A stretch of 64,000 nucleotides of DNA from Nocardia brasiliensis (lineage in GTDB: Bacteria; Actinomycetota; Actinomycetes; Mycobacteriales; Mycobacteriaceae), in contig NZ_CP046171.1 of the NCBI RefSeq assembly GCF_011801125.1, positions 2,046,001 through 2,110,000 on the forward strand, given 5' to 3'. The notes under the pieces were generated by a model, which worked only from the letters and a program-made list of their open reading frames with translations, was not told the origin of the DNA and did not search any database. The translations under genes were made by a program, and so were the position numbers. This document shows positions 9,227 to 18,112 of the stretch, piece after piece. Position 1 is the first letter of the stretch; the number at the start of each line of letters is the position of its first letter.

Positions 9227-10009
9227 TCAGGGCAGGACGGGAGCGGACCGGCGGAGCACCTCGGCGCCGGCCCGGACCGCGGACCAGTCCGTCTCGGGTC
9301 GCGCGCACATGGCGCGGGCGAGCCAGTGCGCACGGTCGTCTTGTTCGAGCCGCAGCTGTTCGAGGTCGAGATCGACACCCGGTGGGGGACCTGAGGATTC
9401 GAACTCGCGCAGCCGGGTCGCGAGCGTCGCCAGCAGGGCGCGATCGAGTTCTGCTACCGCACTGCGGAATTCGTCGGTCGGTACGGTGATCTGCCCGGCT
9501 GCCGGTGCGGTGAACTCGATCTCGTGCTCGGGGTCTTCGGGGTGGCGCCAGGCGAGGGTGACGGTGTCGCGCTCCGCGTCGACCGTGCGCCACCAGCGCA
9601 GATGCGGGCCGAACCAGAGATAGCCGGTATCGAGGGTGTGCTCGCCGTACCAGGTGGCCGCGGCGTCGACCTCGGCCGACTCGGTCCAGTGCCAGGCCGC
9701 GGCGTCGGTGCCGATGAACTCGGCCAGGTCCGGGGGCACCGGCTCCAGTGCACTGGGTAAGAGCGCGAGCAGGTCCTCCCATAGGCGGGCCACGTAATAG
9801 GAGACGTAGCAGTCGTAGGGTGTTTCCGCGCCGCCGGACTGTGCCCGCAGGAGTTCGGTGGTGCGCGCGCCATAGCGCAGCAGGGTGTGCCCACCGAGGT
9901 CGATGCCGTACCAACCCTCGGTCAGCGCGAACCAGTGCAGCGTCCGGCGTTGCTCTCCCCACGGAGCGACTCGGTCCACCGGCGTCAAGCCGAAACGGAA
10001 GTGGATCAC
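9227..10009 (-). CDS. DUF5984 family protein
   Basis: The product has 260 residues. The GTG start at 10009 opens a family-like N terminus, VIHFRFGLTPVDRVAPWG, followed by LHWFALTEGWYGIDLGGHTL and many Trp residues (WFGPHLRWW, AAWHWTESAE). No catalytic motif is recognised and there is no signal peptide. No strong ribosome site precedes the start, so the true start could differ by a few codons. The reading frame is open far upstream of 10009, but that part is antisense to comEA and not credible as protein. It sits alone on the minus strand, convergent with degV and divergent from comEA. Confidence 0.75.
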   Translation of the reverse strand: MIHFRFGLTPVDRVAPWGEQRRTLHWFALTEGWYGIDLGGHTLLRYGARTTELLRAQSGGAETPYDCYVSYYVARLWEDLLALLPSALEPVPPDLAEFIGTDAAAWHWTESAEVDAAATWYGEHTLDTGYLWFGPHLRWWRTVDAERDTVTLAWRHPEDPEHEIEFTAPAAGQITVPTDEFRSAVAELDRALLATLATRLREFESSGPPPGVDLDLEQLRLEQDDRAHWLARAMCARPETDWSAVRAGAEVLRRSAPVLP

Positions 10010-10190
10010 CCGCCAAGTCTGGCACCAGCCCGTGGAATCCGGGAGCGTGCGCACCGGTGACATCCGCCGATCCGCCCGCCGGGATGCGCGTCGGCAGCGA
10101 GTTGTCCCCATCCCGCGACTATCCACATGACAGGCGAAATACCTGTTCGGCCAGGACCTTTGCGTCACCCCCGTAACTAGTTTCGGCCCC

Positions 10191-11507
10191 ATGTCACGAC
10201 AGCGAGAGCGCGACCGAACCCACCGGCGACTCGGCACCCTGACCACCCGCGTGAGCGTCAGCAGCGCCGGTCGCGGCGCAACCCCGAAACCCCTCGGCAC
10301 CCGGCGACCGCACGTGTCACGGGCGCTGGCGGTGAAACGCTGGGAGGCCGAGGGTCTGCGGCTGCTGCCCGGCGGGCGGACGTCGGCCGCCGACGCGCGG
10401 TCGGCGAACCGTGTCCCACCGCGATCGGTCCACCCGGCCGCCGACGCCACACCGTCCGCGTGGCCGCGCGCGTCGTCCCCCGTCGGCGCGCCGGATGGCC
10501 ACGGTGGCTTGTCGGCCGACGGCTCGTCCGGCCCCGACCGGCCGTCGGTGCCGCGGGCATGTTCGGTCGCGGTGCGCGGGAATTCTGCGGAGCCGTCCCG
10601 TCCGGTGGCCGGTTCGGACCTGGAAAGCCCTGAGCAGGAGGGAAACTGGGACCTCGAGGTGCTGGCACCCGAATCGGTCCCCGCGGCTGCCGCCGACGCC
10701 GGGGTGGTGCGCTCGCCGGGGTGGTTGTCGGAGCCTGCGGCTCGGCGTGGGTGGCGGGATCGGTTGGTGCCGGAGCGTTTCCGTGGCATCCGGATCGACC
10801 CCGGGCGGCGCGGGGTGTGCACGTTGCTGGCGGTCGGGGTGGTGGCGATGGCGGTGACCGGGGTCGTGATATTTCGCGAGCGGCCGATCGCGCGGCCGGT
10901 GCCGCCGCTGCCCGCGGTGCACTCGACCGCCGCGGCGGACGCACCTGCCGCGGTGGCGGGCCCGGCGGATGCCGGTGCGCCGAACGGAGGCGGACCCGAG
11001 CCCGCCCAGCCCGGCCCGCCCGTCGGCGGTGAACTCGTGGTCAGCGTCGTGGGTTTGGTGCCGCGAGCCGGATTGGTGCGGCTGCCCGCCGGGGCGCGGG
11101 TGGCCGATGCGCTCACCGCGGCGGGCGGGCCCCTCGACGGCGCCGACATGACCGGACTCAACCTGGCGCAGCGACTGTCCGATGGCGACCAGGTGCTCGT
11201 CGGCAGGTCCGGGCCCAATCCCGGTGCGCCGCAACTCGGTAGCGCGACGATCAGCGCGGGCGGCCGCGCCCCGGCCGCGCCCGCGTCCGGATCCGCCCAG
11301 ACGGCACCGGCTTCGGGCCGGGTCGATTTGAACACCGCGACCGAGGCCCAGCTCGACGCGCTCCCCGGCGTCGGTCCGGTCACCGCCAAGGCGATCATCG
11401 CCTGGCGCAATGCCCATGGCCGCTTCACCGACGTCGCTCAACTCGGCGAGGTCGACGGCATCGGCCCGGCCCGGCTCGCCCGGCTCCGCGAGCTGGTGCG
11501 GGTATGA
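10191..11507 (+). CDS. comEA: ComEA-like helix-hairpin-helix DNA-binding membrane protein
   Basis: The product has 438 residues. The first about 200 residues are low-complexity, Arg/Ser/Pro-rich and cytoplasmic. A single membrane helix (LLAVGVVAMAVTGVVIF) sits near residues 209-225. A Pro/Ala linker leads to a SLBB domain (GELVVSVVGLVPRAGLVRL through SDGDQVLVG, about 281-341). The C-terminal HhH pair begins VDLNTATEAQLDALPGVG and continues AIIAWRNAHGRF. ComEA binds incoming DNA outside the membrane and hands it to ComEC. The cytoplasmic tail is much longer than in firmicutes. Its stop overlaps a 28-codon ORF that leads straight into comEC. Confidence 0.93.
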   Translation: MSRQRERDRTHRRLGTLTTRVSVSSAGRGATPKPLGTRRPHVSRALAVKRWEAEGLRLLPGGRTSAADARSANRVPPRSVHPAADATPSAWPRASSPVGAPDGHGGLSADGSSGPDRPSVPRACSVAVRGNSAEPSRPVAGSDLESPEQEGNWDLEVLAPESVPAAAADAGVVRSPGWLSEPAARRGWRDRLVPERFRGIRIDPGRRGVCTLLAVGVVAMAVTGVVIFRERPIARPVPPLPAVHSTAAADAPAAVAGPADAGAPNGGGPEPAQPGPPVGGELVVSVVGLVPRAGLVRLPAGARVADALTAAGGPLDGADMTGLNLAQRLSDGDQVLVGRSGPNPGAPQLGSATISAGGRAPAAPASGSAQTAPASGRVDLNTATEAQLDALPGVGPVTAKAIIAWRNAHGRFTDVAQLGEVDGIGPARLARLRELVRV

Positions 11508-11590
11508 GCACGACCGGCGTGACGGAAGCGATCGCCGCTGCGGTCGGCGGGCCGACACCGGCCGAGTCACGAGGGCCGGTGCGGCGGTGA
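11504..11590 (+). CDS. 28-codon coupling ORF between comEA and comEC
   Basis: ATG at 11504 overlaps the comEA stop (ATGA), and its own TGA at 11588-11590 overlaps the GTG start of comEC at 11587 (GTGA). The predicted peptide begins MSTTGVTEAIAAAVGG and ends in RGPVRR, with no hydrophobic segment or Cys. No family is recognised. The double four-base overlap suggests it may serve to carry ribosomes from comEA to comEC, since comEC has no in-frame start in this interval. It may equally be a chance ORF. Confidence 0.4.
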   Translation: MSTTGVTEAIAAAVGGPTPAESRGPVRR

Positions 11591-14175
11591 GGGCGAGCGG
11601 TGCGGTGCGGGTCCGCGACGAGGCGGGGCGGGATCGGGTGCCGGAGGTGCTCGACGCGCGGTTGCTGCCCGCGGCACTGGGGTGTTGGGGCGCAACGATT
11701 GTGGCGTTGACCGCGGGGTGGCGGGCCGGGCTGTGGCTCGCGGTCGCGTTGGTGGTCTCGGCGATCGGGTTGTGGGTCTTGCTGCTGTGGGCACTGGCGC
11801 ATCGGCGCGAGCGGCAACGGGCCGTGGCGGTGGTGGCGTTGGCGGCGGTGCTGCTGGCCGCCGGTTTCGCGGTGGCCGCGGCGTGGCGTGAGCATCGGGT
11901 GGCCGCGCATCCGTTGCGGTCGGTGATCGGGCACTCGGTGCGGGTGCAGGTGACACCGAGCGATGATCCGAAGCCGTTGCGCGGCACCGCGTTCGGCGGT
12001 GATCGATGGGTGTTGCGGGCGAACCTGCACGAGTACCGGTACGGCGCGCGGACCGTGCGCGCCGGTGGCGCCGTGGTGATTCTGGCCGCGGGCGCGGGCT
12101 GGGCGAACCTCGCGCCGGGCCAATCGGTGCAGTTCCCCGCCAAGGCCGAGCTGCCTCGGCAGCGCGACCTGACCGTCGTGACGCTGCGGGCGCTGGGCGA
12201 ACCGCGGCCGGTGGGCCCGTTGCCTTGGTGGCAGCGCCTCGCGCGTGCCGTGCGTGCCGATTTCGCCACCGTAGCCGCCAATGCGTTGCCCGCCGAACCG
12301 GCCGGGCTGCTGCCCGCGCTCGTCGTAGGGGACACCTCGGCGCTGCCCGAGCACGTCCGGGACGAGTTCGACATCGCTGGGCTGCAACACCTTTGCGCGG
12401 TCAGCGGCACGAACTTCACGATCCTGCTCGCGGTGGTGCTCGGTGCCGTGCGCGGGCTCACGCTCGGCCCGCGTGCCGCCGCGGTGGTCGCGGGATCGGT
12501 GCTGGTGCTGTTCGTGATCATCGCACGGCCGGACCCGAGCGTGCTGCGTGCCGCGGCGATGGGAGCGATCACCTTGCTCGCGGTGGTGACCGGCCGGCGC
12601 AAGCAGGCACTTCCGGCGTTGTGCGCGGCGATCATCGGGCTGCTCGCCGTGTGGCCCGCGCTCGCGGTGTCGATGGGGTTCGCGTTGTCGGCGGTCGCGA
12701 CCGGCGGGTTGATCCTGCTGGCGCCGAGCTGGGCGGACTGGCTGCGCGCTCGCGGCTGGTGGCGGCTGCCCGCGGAACTCTGCGCGGTGGCGGCCGGCGC
12801 GTTCGTGGTCACCGCGCCGCTCGTCGTCGCGCTGACCGGACGGCTCAGCTTGGTCGCGATCGTGGCGAACGTGCTGGTGGAGCCGGTGGTCGCGCCGATC
12901 ACCGTGCTCGGGGCACTCGCCGCGGTGCTGGCGTCGATCTGGTCGCCGCCTGCCGAACTGGTCGTGCACTGTGCGGCACCGCCGATGTGGTGGCTGCTGT
13001 CTGTCGCCGAGCACGCGGCCGCGGTGCCGGGCGCGTCCGTCGCGGTGCGCGATGGCCTGTGCGGTGGCCTACTCGCCGCGGCGATAACCGCCGGTTGCAT
13101 TGTCGTGTTGCGCTTCTCGGCCGGCCGCCGACTGCTGTTGACCGTGGCGTTCGGTATCGCGGTGGTGGTGCTGCCGGTGCGCGTCTGGCACCCGGGCTGG
13201 CCGCCGTCCGGATGGGTACTGGCCGCCTGTGATGTGGGCCAGGGCGACGGGCTCGCGGTGGCGACCGGTGCCGGCGCGGCCGTCGTGATCGACGTCGGTC
13301 CCGAGCCACGCCGGATGCGAATGTGTTTGAACCGCTTGGGTATATCGCGGATCTCGCTACTCGTGCTGACCCATCCCCACGCCGACCACATCGGCGGCCT
13401 CGACGGTGCGGTGCGCGGCCGCGCCGTCGCGGCGATCGCGGTCGGCGCACAGGAACGGATCGGCACGGATATCGACCACCAGCGCTCGGAGCGGGCGGCG
13501 AACCAGGACACGGCGGCGGTCTCAGCGACCGGTACCTGTAGCGGTCCCGCGGACGGAGCTGCGGCACCGTCGGAGCACTGTGATCGGTGTGCGGCGGGAG
13601 GCTGCCCGGCGGATCGGCGACCTGGCGCGTCGCGGGTGGGACGGCCGACCGGTGCCCGGGTCGAGAACCTCGAGCAGGTGGTGGAACTCGCACGGCGCGA
13701 ACGAATTCCGATATTGCGGCTGGTGGCCGGACAGGTGCTGGAGTTCGGTGCGGTCCAGCTGACCGTGCTCGCGCCCGCGGCTACGGCCGCACCGCCGACG
13801 GCGGGTGCCGAAGCCGAGGAGGCCAACGACCGGTCGATCGTCCTCGCCGCCACGACCGCGGCCGGTCGCATCCTGTTGACCGGGGATGTCGAGGCCCCCG
13901 CGCAGCAAGCCCTGATACGACAGGGGATCCCACTCCGATCCGACATCCTGAAGCTGCCGCACCACGGATCTCGCACCACCACAAGGGAATTCCTCGACGC
14001 GGTGCATCCGAGCCTGACCTTGATCAGTGTCGGCGCCGACAACACCTTCGGCCACCCCCACCCCGCGATCCTCGCCGAACTGGCCGCCGCCGGCACCACC
14101 GTGCTCCGCACCGACCAGCACGGCGACCTCCTCGTGCTAGGCCGCCACCCGCCCGGATTCATGACGTCCCGCTAG
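11587..14175 (+). CDS. comEC: ComEC/Rec2 DNA uptake channel with metallo-beta-lactamase domain
   Basis: The product has about 862 residues from GTG 11587. N-terminal helices (ALGCWGATIVALTAGW and onward) precede an OB-like extracytoplasmic domain, then the competence domain with VVGDTSALP near residue 250 and GLQHLCAVSGTNFT near 264, then a run of membrane helices to about 530. The C-terminal metallo-beta-lactamase-like domain starts ACDVGQGDGLAVATG and has LTHPHADHIGG near 594 and LPHHGS near 789. ComEC forms the inner-membrane channel for single-stranded DNA. The lactamase domain contains an extra Cys-rich stretch (13480-13665). comEA is upstream and holA downstream, as in mycobacteria. Confidence 0.93.
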   Translation: MRASGAVRVRDEAGRDRVPEVLDARLLPAALGCWGATIVALTAGWRAGLWLAVALVVSAIGLWVLLLWALAHRRERQRAVAVVALAAVLLAAGFAVAAAWREHRVAAHPLRSVIGHSVRVQVTPSDDPKPLRGTAFGGDRWVLRANLHEYRYGARTVRAGGAVVILAAGAGWANLAPGQSVQFPAKAELPRQRDLTVVTLRALGEPRPVGPLPWWQRLARAVRADFATVAANALPAEPAGLLPALVVGDTSALPEHVRDEFDIAGLQHLCAVSGTNFTILLAVVLGAVRGLTLGPRAAAVVAGSVLVLFVIIARPDPSVLRAAAMGAITLLAVVTGRRKQALPALCAAIIGLLAVWPALAVSMGFALSAVATGGLILLAPSWADWLRARGWWRLPAELCAVAAGAFVVTAPLVVALTGRLSLVAIVANVLVEPVVAPITVLGALAAVLASIWSPPAELVVHCAAPPMWWLLSVAEHAAAVPGASVAVRDGLCGGLLAAAITAGCIVVLRFSAGRRLLLTVAFGIAVVVLPVRVWHPGWPPSGWVLAACDVGQGDGLAVATGAGAAVVIDVGPEPRRMRMCLNRLGISRISLLVLTHPHADHIGGLDGAVRGRAVAAIAVGAQERIGTDIDHQRSERAANQDTAAVSATGTCSGPADGAAAPSEHCDRCAAGGCPADRRPGASRVGRPTGARVENLEQVVELARRERIPILRLVAGQVLEFGAVQLTVLAPAATAAPPTAGAEAEEANDRSIVLAATTAAGRILLTGDVEAPAQQALIRQGIPLRSDILKLPHHGSRTTTREFLDAVHPSLTLISVGADNTFGHPHPAILAELAAAGTTVLRTDQHGDLLVLGRHPPGFMTSR

Positions 14176-14345
14176 CGCACGCGGGCTGTCGGGCGTGGGG
14201 TGGTGAAGGCGGAACCTGTGGCGGGGGTGTCGGTGGGTCACCGTAGGATCGCTGCCGTGACCGACCACAACGAGCGTCAGCGAGTGAACCGTAGGTGCGG
14301 TGTTTCGCCGGGTGCGGCGAAGGTGCGTGTCGGCGAGGCGAAGTC

Positions 14346-15314
14346 ATGACCGAGCCCGCGCCGCTGCACCTGGTGCTCGGCGACGAAGAGCTGTTGGTCG
14401 AGCGTGCGGTGGGTGCGGTCACCGCGCAGGTGCGTGCGGCGGCGCCGGACGCCGACGCCGTGCCGATCGATCGGATGCGTGCCGGTGACGCGAGCACCGC
14501 CGAACTGGCCGAGTTGCTCAGCCCGTCGCTGTTCGCCGAGGATCGGGTCATCATCCTGGAGTCGGCGGCTGAGGCCGGTAGAGACGCCGTCGCGGTGATC
14601 ACCGAGGCCGCGGGCGATCCGCCGCCCGGTGTGGTGCTCGTGGTGTTGCATTCGGGTGGTGGACGCGCCAAAGCCTTGGTGCCCGCGCTGCAGAAGGCCG
14701 GTGCCGTCCAGCACGACTGCGCCAAACTGACCAAGCCTGCCGAGCGGGTCGAGTTCGTGCGCGGCGAGTTCCGCAACGCGGGCGTGCGCGTTGCCGGTGA
14801 CGTGGTGCAGGCGATGCTGGAGTCCATCGGTTCCGATCTGCGCGAGCTCGCCGCGGCCTGCTCGCAGCTCATCGCCGACACCGGCGGCAAGATAGATGTC
14901 GCCGCCGTCCGGCAGTACTACTCCGGCAAGGCGGAGGTCTCCGGATTCGACGTGGCGGAGCTCGCGGTCGCCGGCGATCGTTCCGGCGCGATGGAGGCGT
15001 TGCGCTGGGCGAACGACCGCGGCGTGCCGCACGTGCTGCTCGCCGACGCCCTCGCGGACTCGGTGCACACCATCGCCCGCGTCGGCTCCGCGGGCCGTGG
15101 CGACCCGTTCAAGCTGGCACAGCAGCTCGGTATGCCGCCGTGGAAGGTCAAGAAGGCGCAGGCGCAAGCCCGCAACTGGACCCCCGCCACCATCGGCTCC
15201 GCCCTCCAGGTCGTCGCGGCACTGAACGCCGACGTCAAAGGCGGCGCCGCCGACGCGAGCTACGCCCTCGAGCACGCCCTCATGAAGATTCTCGACCTGC
15301 ACACCGCACACTGA
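14346..15314 (+). CDS. holA: DNA polymerase III subunit delta
   Basis: The product has 322 residues from ATG 14346, with GAGGCGAAG just upstream. [15 protein letters not shown] opens the protein, as in actinobacterial HolA, where the clamp-loader delta subunit lacks a functional P-loop. [17 protein letters not shown] and the AAA+ lid region follow, with [14 protein letters not shown] and [13 protein letters not shown] at the C terminus. HolA opens the sliding clamp during replication. An in-frame upstream ATG at 14295 gives a Cys-rich leader that does not resemble the family, so it was not used. Confidence 0.93.
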   Translation: MTEPAPLHLVLGDEELLVERAVGAVTAQVRAAAPDADAVPIDRMRAGDASTAELAELLSPSLFAEDRVIILESAAEAGRDAVAVITEAAGDPPPGVVLVVLHSGGGRAKALVPALQKAGAVQHDCAKLTKPAERVEFVRGEFRNAGVRVAGDVVQAMLESIGSDLRELAAACSQLIADTGGKIDVAAVRQYYSGKAEVSGFDVAELAVAGDRSGAMEALRWANDRGVPHVLLADALADSVHTIARVGSAGRGDPFKLAQQLGMPPWKVKKAQAQARNWTPATIGSALQVVAALNADVKGGAADASYALEHALMKILDLHTAH

Positions 15315-15617
15315 ATCCGCGGCGTCAGCGCGGTCGGTAAGCCCACTCTGTTGGTGATGCCAGATGTGTGCTGTACCACAGTCGAAGGTGCATGCGGTGC
15401 GCCGATCGAGGTGCTGCGGCGCATGCCCTGAACCCTGTGCCGCGCTCGTGCAGGGCCGGTAAAGCGAGCCGTAAAACGCGTTTTGCACAAGACTCACGGG
15501 CCCGTTGGAAACATCGGACGATGCCATGGGAGTGCCCGCCCGCACTGCCTCGACCAGCGGCTTCGCCGAAAATGGCAAATTGCTGGTTACCGATTTCGTG
15601 TCAAACTGGTGCTGGTT
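15315..15617 (+). other. Intergenic region between holA and the LCP gene
   Basis: No gene was found. The interval holds a perfect 12-bp palindrome, AAAACGCGTTTT, at 15473-15484, followed by TTGCACAAGACTC. It lies about 134 bases before the LCP start and could be an operator. No convincing terminator follows holA. Confidence 0.4.
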
Positions 15618-16898
15618 ATGGGCGAAGACTCTGCACCGGACCTTCCGGTCGATGAACCCCGGCGGGCTGGTGCGCGGCACCCTCGACGGTTGATTCGGAA
15701 TGCACATCAGCGACCGGCCCTTCGGATCGGGCGGATCGCGATAAAGGTCGTGGTCGCCGGGCTGTCCACGGCGCTGCTCGCGGGTGCCGCGATCGGTTGG
15801 GCGACGCAAGCCCGGCTCGATCGCGGATTCACCAGATCGGCCGCGCTGGGCGTGAATACCCCGCGCTCGCTCGCCGGTGATCTGAATGTTCTGCTGATCG
15901 GCCTGGACACTCGAAAAGACCAGGACGGCAATGATCTGCCGACGGCGATCCTCGATCAGCTACACGCCGGTGACGGCGAAGAAGGCGGCTACAACGCCAA
16001 CACGCTGATTCTGGTGCATATCCCGGCGGACCTGAAAAAGATTGTGGCGGTATCGATTCCGCGCGACGACTACGTCTCGGTGGCTGGCATCCCCGGCTAC
16101 ACCAAGGCCAAGATCAAGGAGGCGTACGGCCTGAAGAAGGCCGCGGTGCAGGATCAGCTGATCGACCAGGGGATCACCGACCAGCGCACGCTGGAACGGG
16201 CGGGCCGCGAGGCAGGCCGCGCGTCGATCGTGCAGGCGGTGCGCGAGCTGACCGGCGTGCCGATCGACCGGTTCGCCGAGGTGACCCTGGCCGGCTTCTA
16301 CGACCTCGCCGAGACGCTCGGCGGTGTCGAGGTGTGCCTGAACCAGCCGGTGCGTGACCTCGAGTATTCGGGTGCGGACTTCCCGGCGGGCAGGCAGCGG
16401 CTCGACCCGGCGCAGGCGCTGGCCTTCGTGCGCCAGCGCCACGGACTCGAGCACGGTGACCTCGACCGCACCCATCGCCAGCAGGCCTTTCTCACCTCGG
16501 TAGCGCTGGATCTGCGCCGCTCGGGCACGTTCACCGACCTGCGCGAACTCAACGCGCTGATGGATGTCGCGCACCGCGACATCGTGCTGTCCGACGGCTG
16601 GAACGTCACCGAGTTCCTCCGCACCCTCGGTGCCGCGGGCAGTCCCGCCGTCGAGTTCCGCACCCTGCCGGTGCTGCGTTACGAGAACATCAACGGCCAG
16701 GACGTCAACATCATCGATCCGGCCGCCATCCGCCGCGAGGTCCGGCTCGCCTTCGGTGCGCCGGACCCCACAGCGGCCCTGTTCAAACCAGCGCCGACGT
16801 TCGTGTACTCAGCGGCCGAAACCGCCGATGCCGCACCGGATGTCGGCGCACCGGTGCGGTCGGCCGGCGTCGGCGACACCATCCCCTGCGTGAACTGA
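15618..16898 (+). CDS. LCP (LytR-CpsA-Psr) family cell-wall ligase
   Basis: The product has 426 residues from ATG 15618 (GTG 15609 is an alternative). A short Arg-rich cytoplasmic segment precedes one membrane helix (VVVAGLSTALLAGAAIGW, about residues 47-64). The LCP domain then shows LNVLLIGLDTR, NTLILVHIPADLKKIVAVSIPRD with the Arg-Asp phosphate-binding residues, GFYDLAETLGGVEVCLN and ALAFVRQRHGLEHGDLDR. LCP enzymes attach arabinogalactan or other polymers to peptidoglycan outside the membrane. The C terminus has no LytR_C domain and ends with a Cys three residues from the end. The gene stands alone; the substrate polymer cannot be told from sequence. Confidence 0.92.
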   Translation: MGEDSAPDLPVDEPRRAGARHPRRLIRNAHQRPALRIGRIAIKVVVAGLSTALLAGAAIGWATQARLDRGFTRSAALGVNTPRSLAGDLNVLLIGLDTRKDQDGNDLPTAILDQLHAGDGEEGGYNANTLILVHIPADLKKIVAVSIPRDDYVSVAGIPGYTKAKIKEAYGLKKAAVQDQLIDQGITDQRTLERAGREAGRASIVQAVRELTGVPIDRFAEVTLAGFYDLAETLGGVEVCLNQPVRDLEYSGADFPAGRQRLDPAQALAFVRQRHGLEHGDLDRTHRQQAFLTSVALDLRRSGTFTDLRELNALMDVAHRDIVLSDGWNVTEFLRTLGAAGSPAVEFRTLPVLRYENINGQDVNIIDPAAIRREVRLAFGAPDPTAALFKPAPTFVYSAAETADAAPDVGAPVRSAGVGDTIPCVN

Positions 16899-16919
16899 GC
16901 TGCGCGCCAACGGTTCCGC

Positions 16920-17990
16920 TCAGGCGCGCGCCACGATCTTCAGGTCGCCGGAGACCACGTTGCGCGTCATCGGCCGGGCCAGCATGTCGTGCGGGAACCC
17001 GAGTTCGATGGCGCTGACCTGAGCCAGCCGGTTCAGCTGCCCGGCGTCGAGCGCGACGTCGAGCGCGCCGAGGTTGTCCTCGAGCTGGGCGGCGGTCCGC
17101 GCGCCGATGATCGGCGCCGTCACCGCGGGGTTACGCAGCGTCCACGCCAGCGCGACCTGGGCGGGCGACGTGCCGATCTCACCGGCCACCTGCTTGACCA
17201 CGTCGGCGATACCGAGTGTGCGCTCGGTGAGCGAACCCTGTGCGGCCGCGATGTTCTTGCGGCTGCCCATCGGTGAACCCTCGGCGTCGTCGGTGCGGTC
17301 GGCCCTGCTGTACTTGCCGGTGAGCACACCGCTGGCCAGCGGGGACCAGGGGATCACGCCGAGCCCCAATTCCCGTGCCATCGGGACGAGTTCGCGCTCG
17401 ACGGTTCGTTCGGCCAGGTTGTACTCGACCTGCAGAGCGATCAGCGGCGACCAGCCGCGCAGGTCGGCGATCGTCTGCATGCGCGCGATCTGCCAGGCAG
17501 GCGCATCCGAGATGCCGACATAGAGCACTTTGCCCGCGCGCACGAGATCGTCCATGCCGCGCAGGATTTCCTCGACCGGTGTGTGGAAGTCCCAGGCGTG
17601 CAAGTAGAGCAGATCGATGTAGTCGGTGTTCAGATTGCGCAGGCTCGCCTCGACTGAGGCGAACATGCTCTTGCGGTGGTTCCCACCGGAATTAGGATCA
17701 CCCGGCCGCCGCAGCATGGTGTATTTCGTTGCCAGTACCAGGCTTTCGCGGTTGTCCGCGGTGAATTCGCCGAGCATTTGCTCGGCGGTGCCGTTGGTGT
17801 ACATGCTCGCGGTGTCGATGAAGTTTCCACCGCGATCGAGATAGGTGTCGAAGATCTTGCGCGCCTCGTCCCGGTCGGCGCCCCAACCCCAATCGGCGCC
17901 GAAGGTCATCGTGCCCAGCGACAGCGGAGACACCCGAAGACCCGAACGGCCGAGCAGTCGATAGGTATCGAGGGTGAGTGCTCCGGACAT
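16920..17990 (-). CDS. Aldo/keto reductase
   Basis: The product has 356 residues. ATG 17990 has AAAGGAG six bases upstream. It has a TIM-barrel NADPH-dependent AKR sequence: FIDTASMYTNGTAEQ carries the catalytic Asp and Tyr, ATKYTMLRRPGDPN the Lys, and LLYLHAWDFHTPVEE the His, with GVIPWSPLASGVLTGKY and APIIGARTAAQLEDN for cofactor binding. This pattern fits the YajO/YhdN-type AKR group acting on small aldehydes or ketones; the substrate is unknown. It is divergent from an XRE regulator starting at 18113, which probably controls it. Confidence 0.92.
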   Translation of the reverse strand: MSGALTLDTYRLLGRSGLRVSPLSLGTMTFGADWGWGADRDEARKIFDTYLDRGGNFIDTASMYTNGTAEQMLGEFTADNRESLVLATKYTMLRRPGDPNSGGNHRKSMFASVEASLRNLNTDYIDLLYLHAWDFHTPVEEILRGMDDLVRAGKVLYVGISDAPAWQIARMQTIADLRGWSPLIALQVEYNLAERTVERELVPMARELGLGVIPWSPLASGVLTGKYSRADRTDDAEGSPMGSRKNIAAAQGSLTERTLGIADVVKQVAGEIGTSPAQVALAWTLRNPAVTAPIIGARTAAQLEDNLGALDVALDAGQLNRLAQVSAIELGFPHDMLARPMTRNVVSGDLKIVARA

Positions 17991-18072
17991 GTCCAGCTCC
18001 TTTGTCAGTGCTTTCGTGCTGATGCAAGCCAGTCTGGAGCGGTGCGGCGGCAACGGTAAGGGAAGGTTCTTC

Positions 18073-18104
18073 CTGGGAAACCCAGTCCTACCCAGCCGTA
18101 CTAT
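18073..18104. promoter_or_regulatory. Shared promoter/operator region between AKR and XRE genes
   Basis: CTGGG AAA CCCAG is an inverted repeat at 18073-18085. TACTAT at 18099-18104 has the TANNNT form of an actinobacterial -10 box and lies 8 bases before the XRE ATG at 18113, so that mRNA may be nearly leaderless. Binding by the regulator is inferred from position. Confidence 0.4.
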
Positions 18105-18112
18105 CGAGGGCG

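Noticed and set aside
9227..11428. Extension of the DUF5984 frame to over 700 codons
   Set aside because: The extra N-terminal part is antisense to comEA and low-complexity; the family-like sequence begins at the GTG at 10009.
10317..14162. A very long minus-strand open frame (about 1280 codons) opposite comEA and comEC
   Set aside because: It is antisense to two well-supported genes, has Ser/Thr/Arg-rich composition without domains, and is open because of the third-position GC of the real genes.
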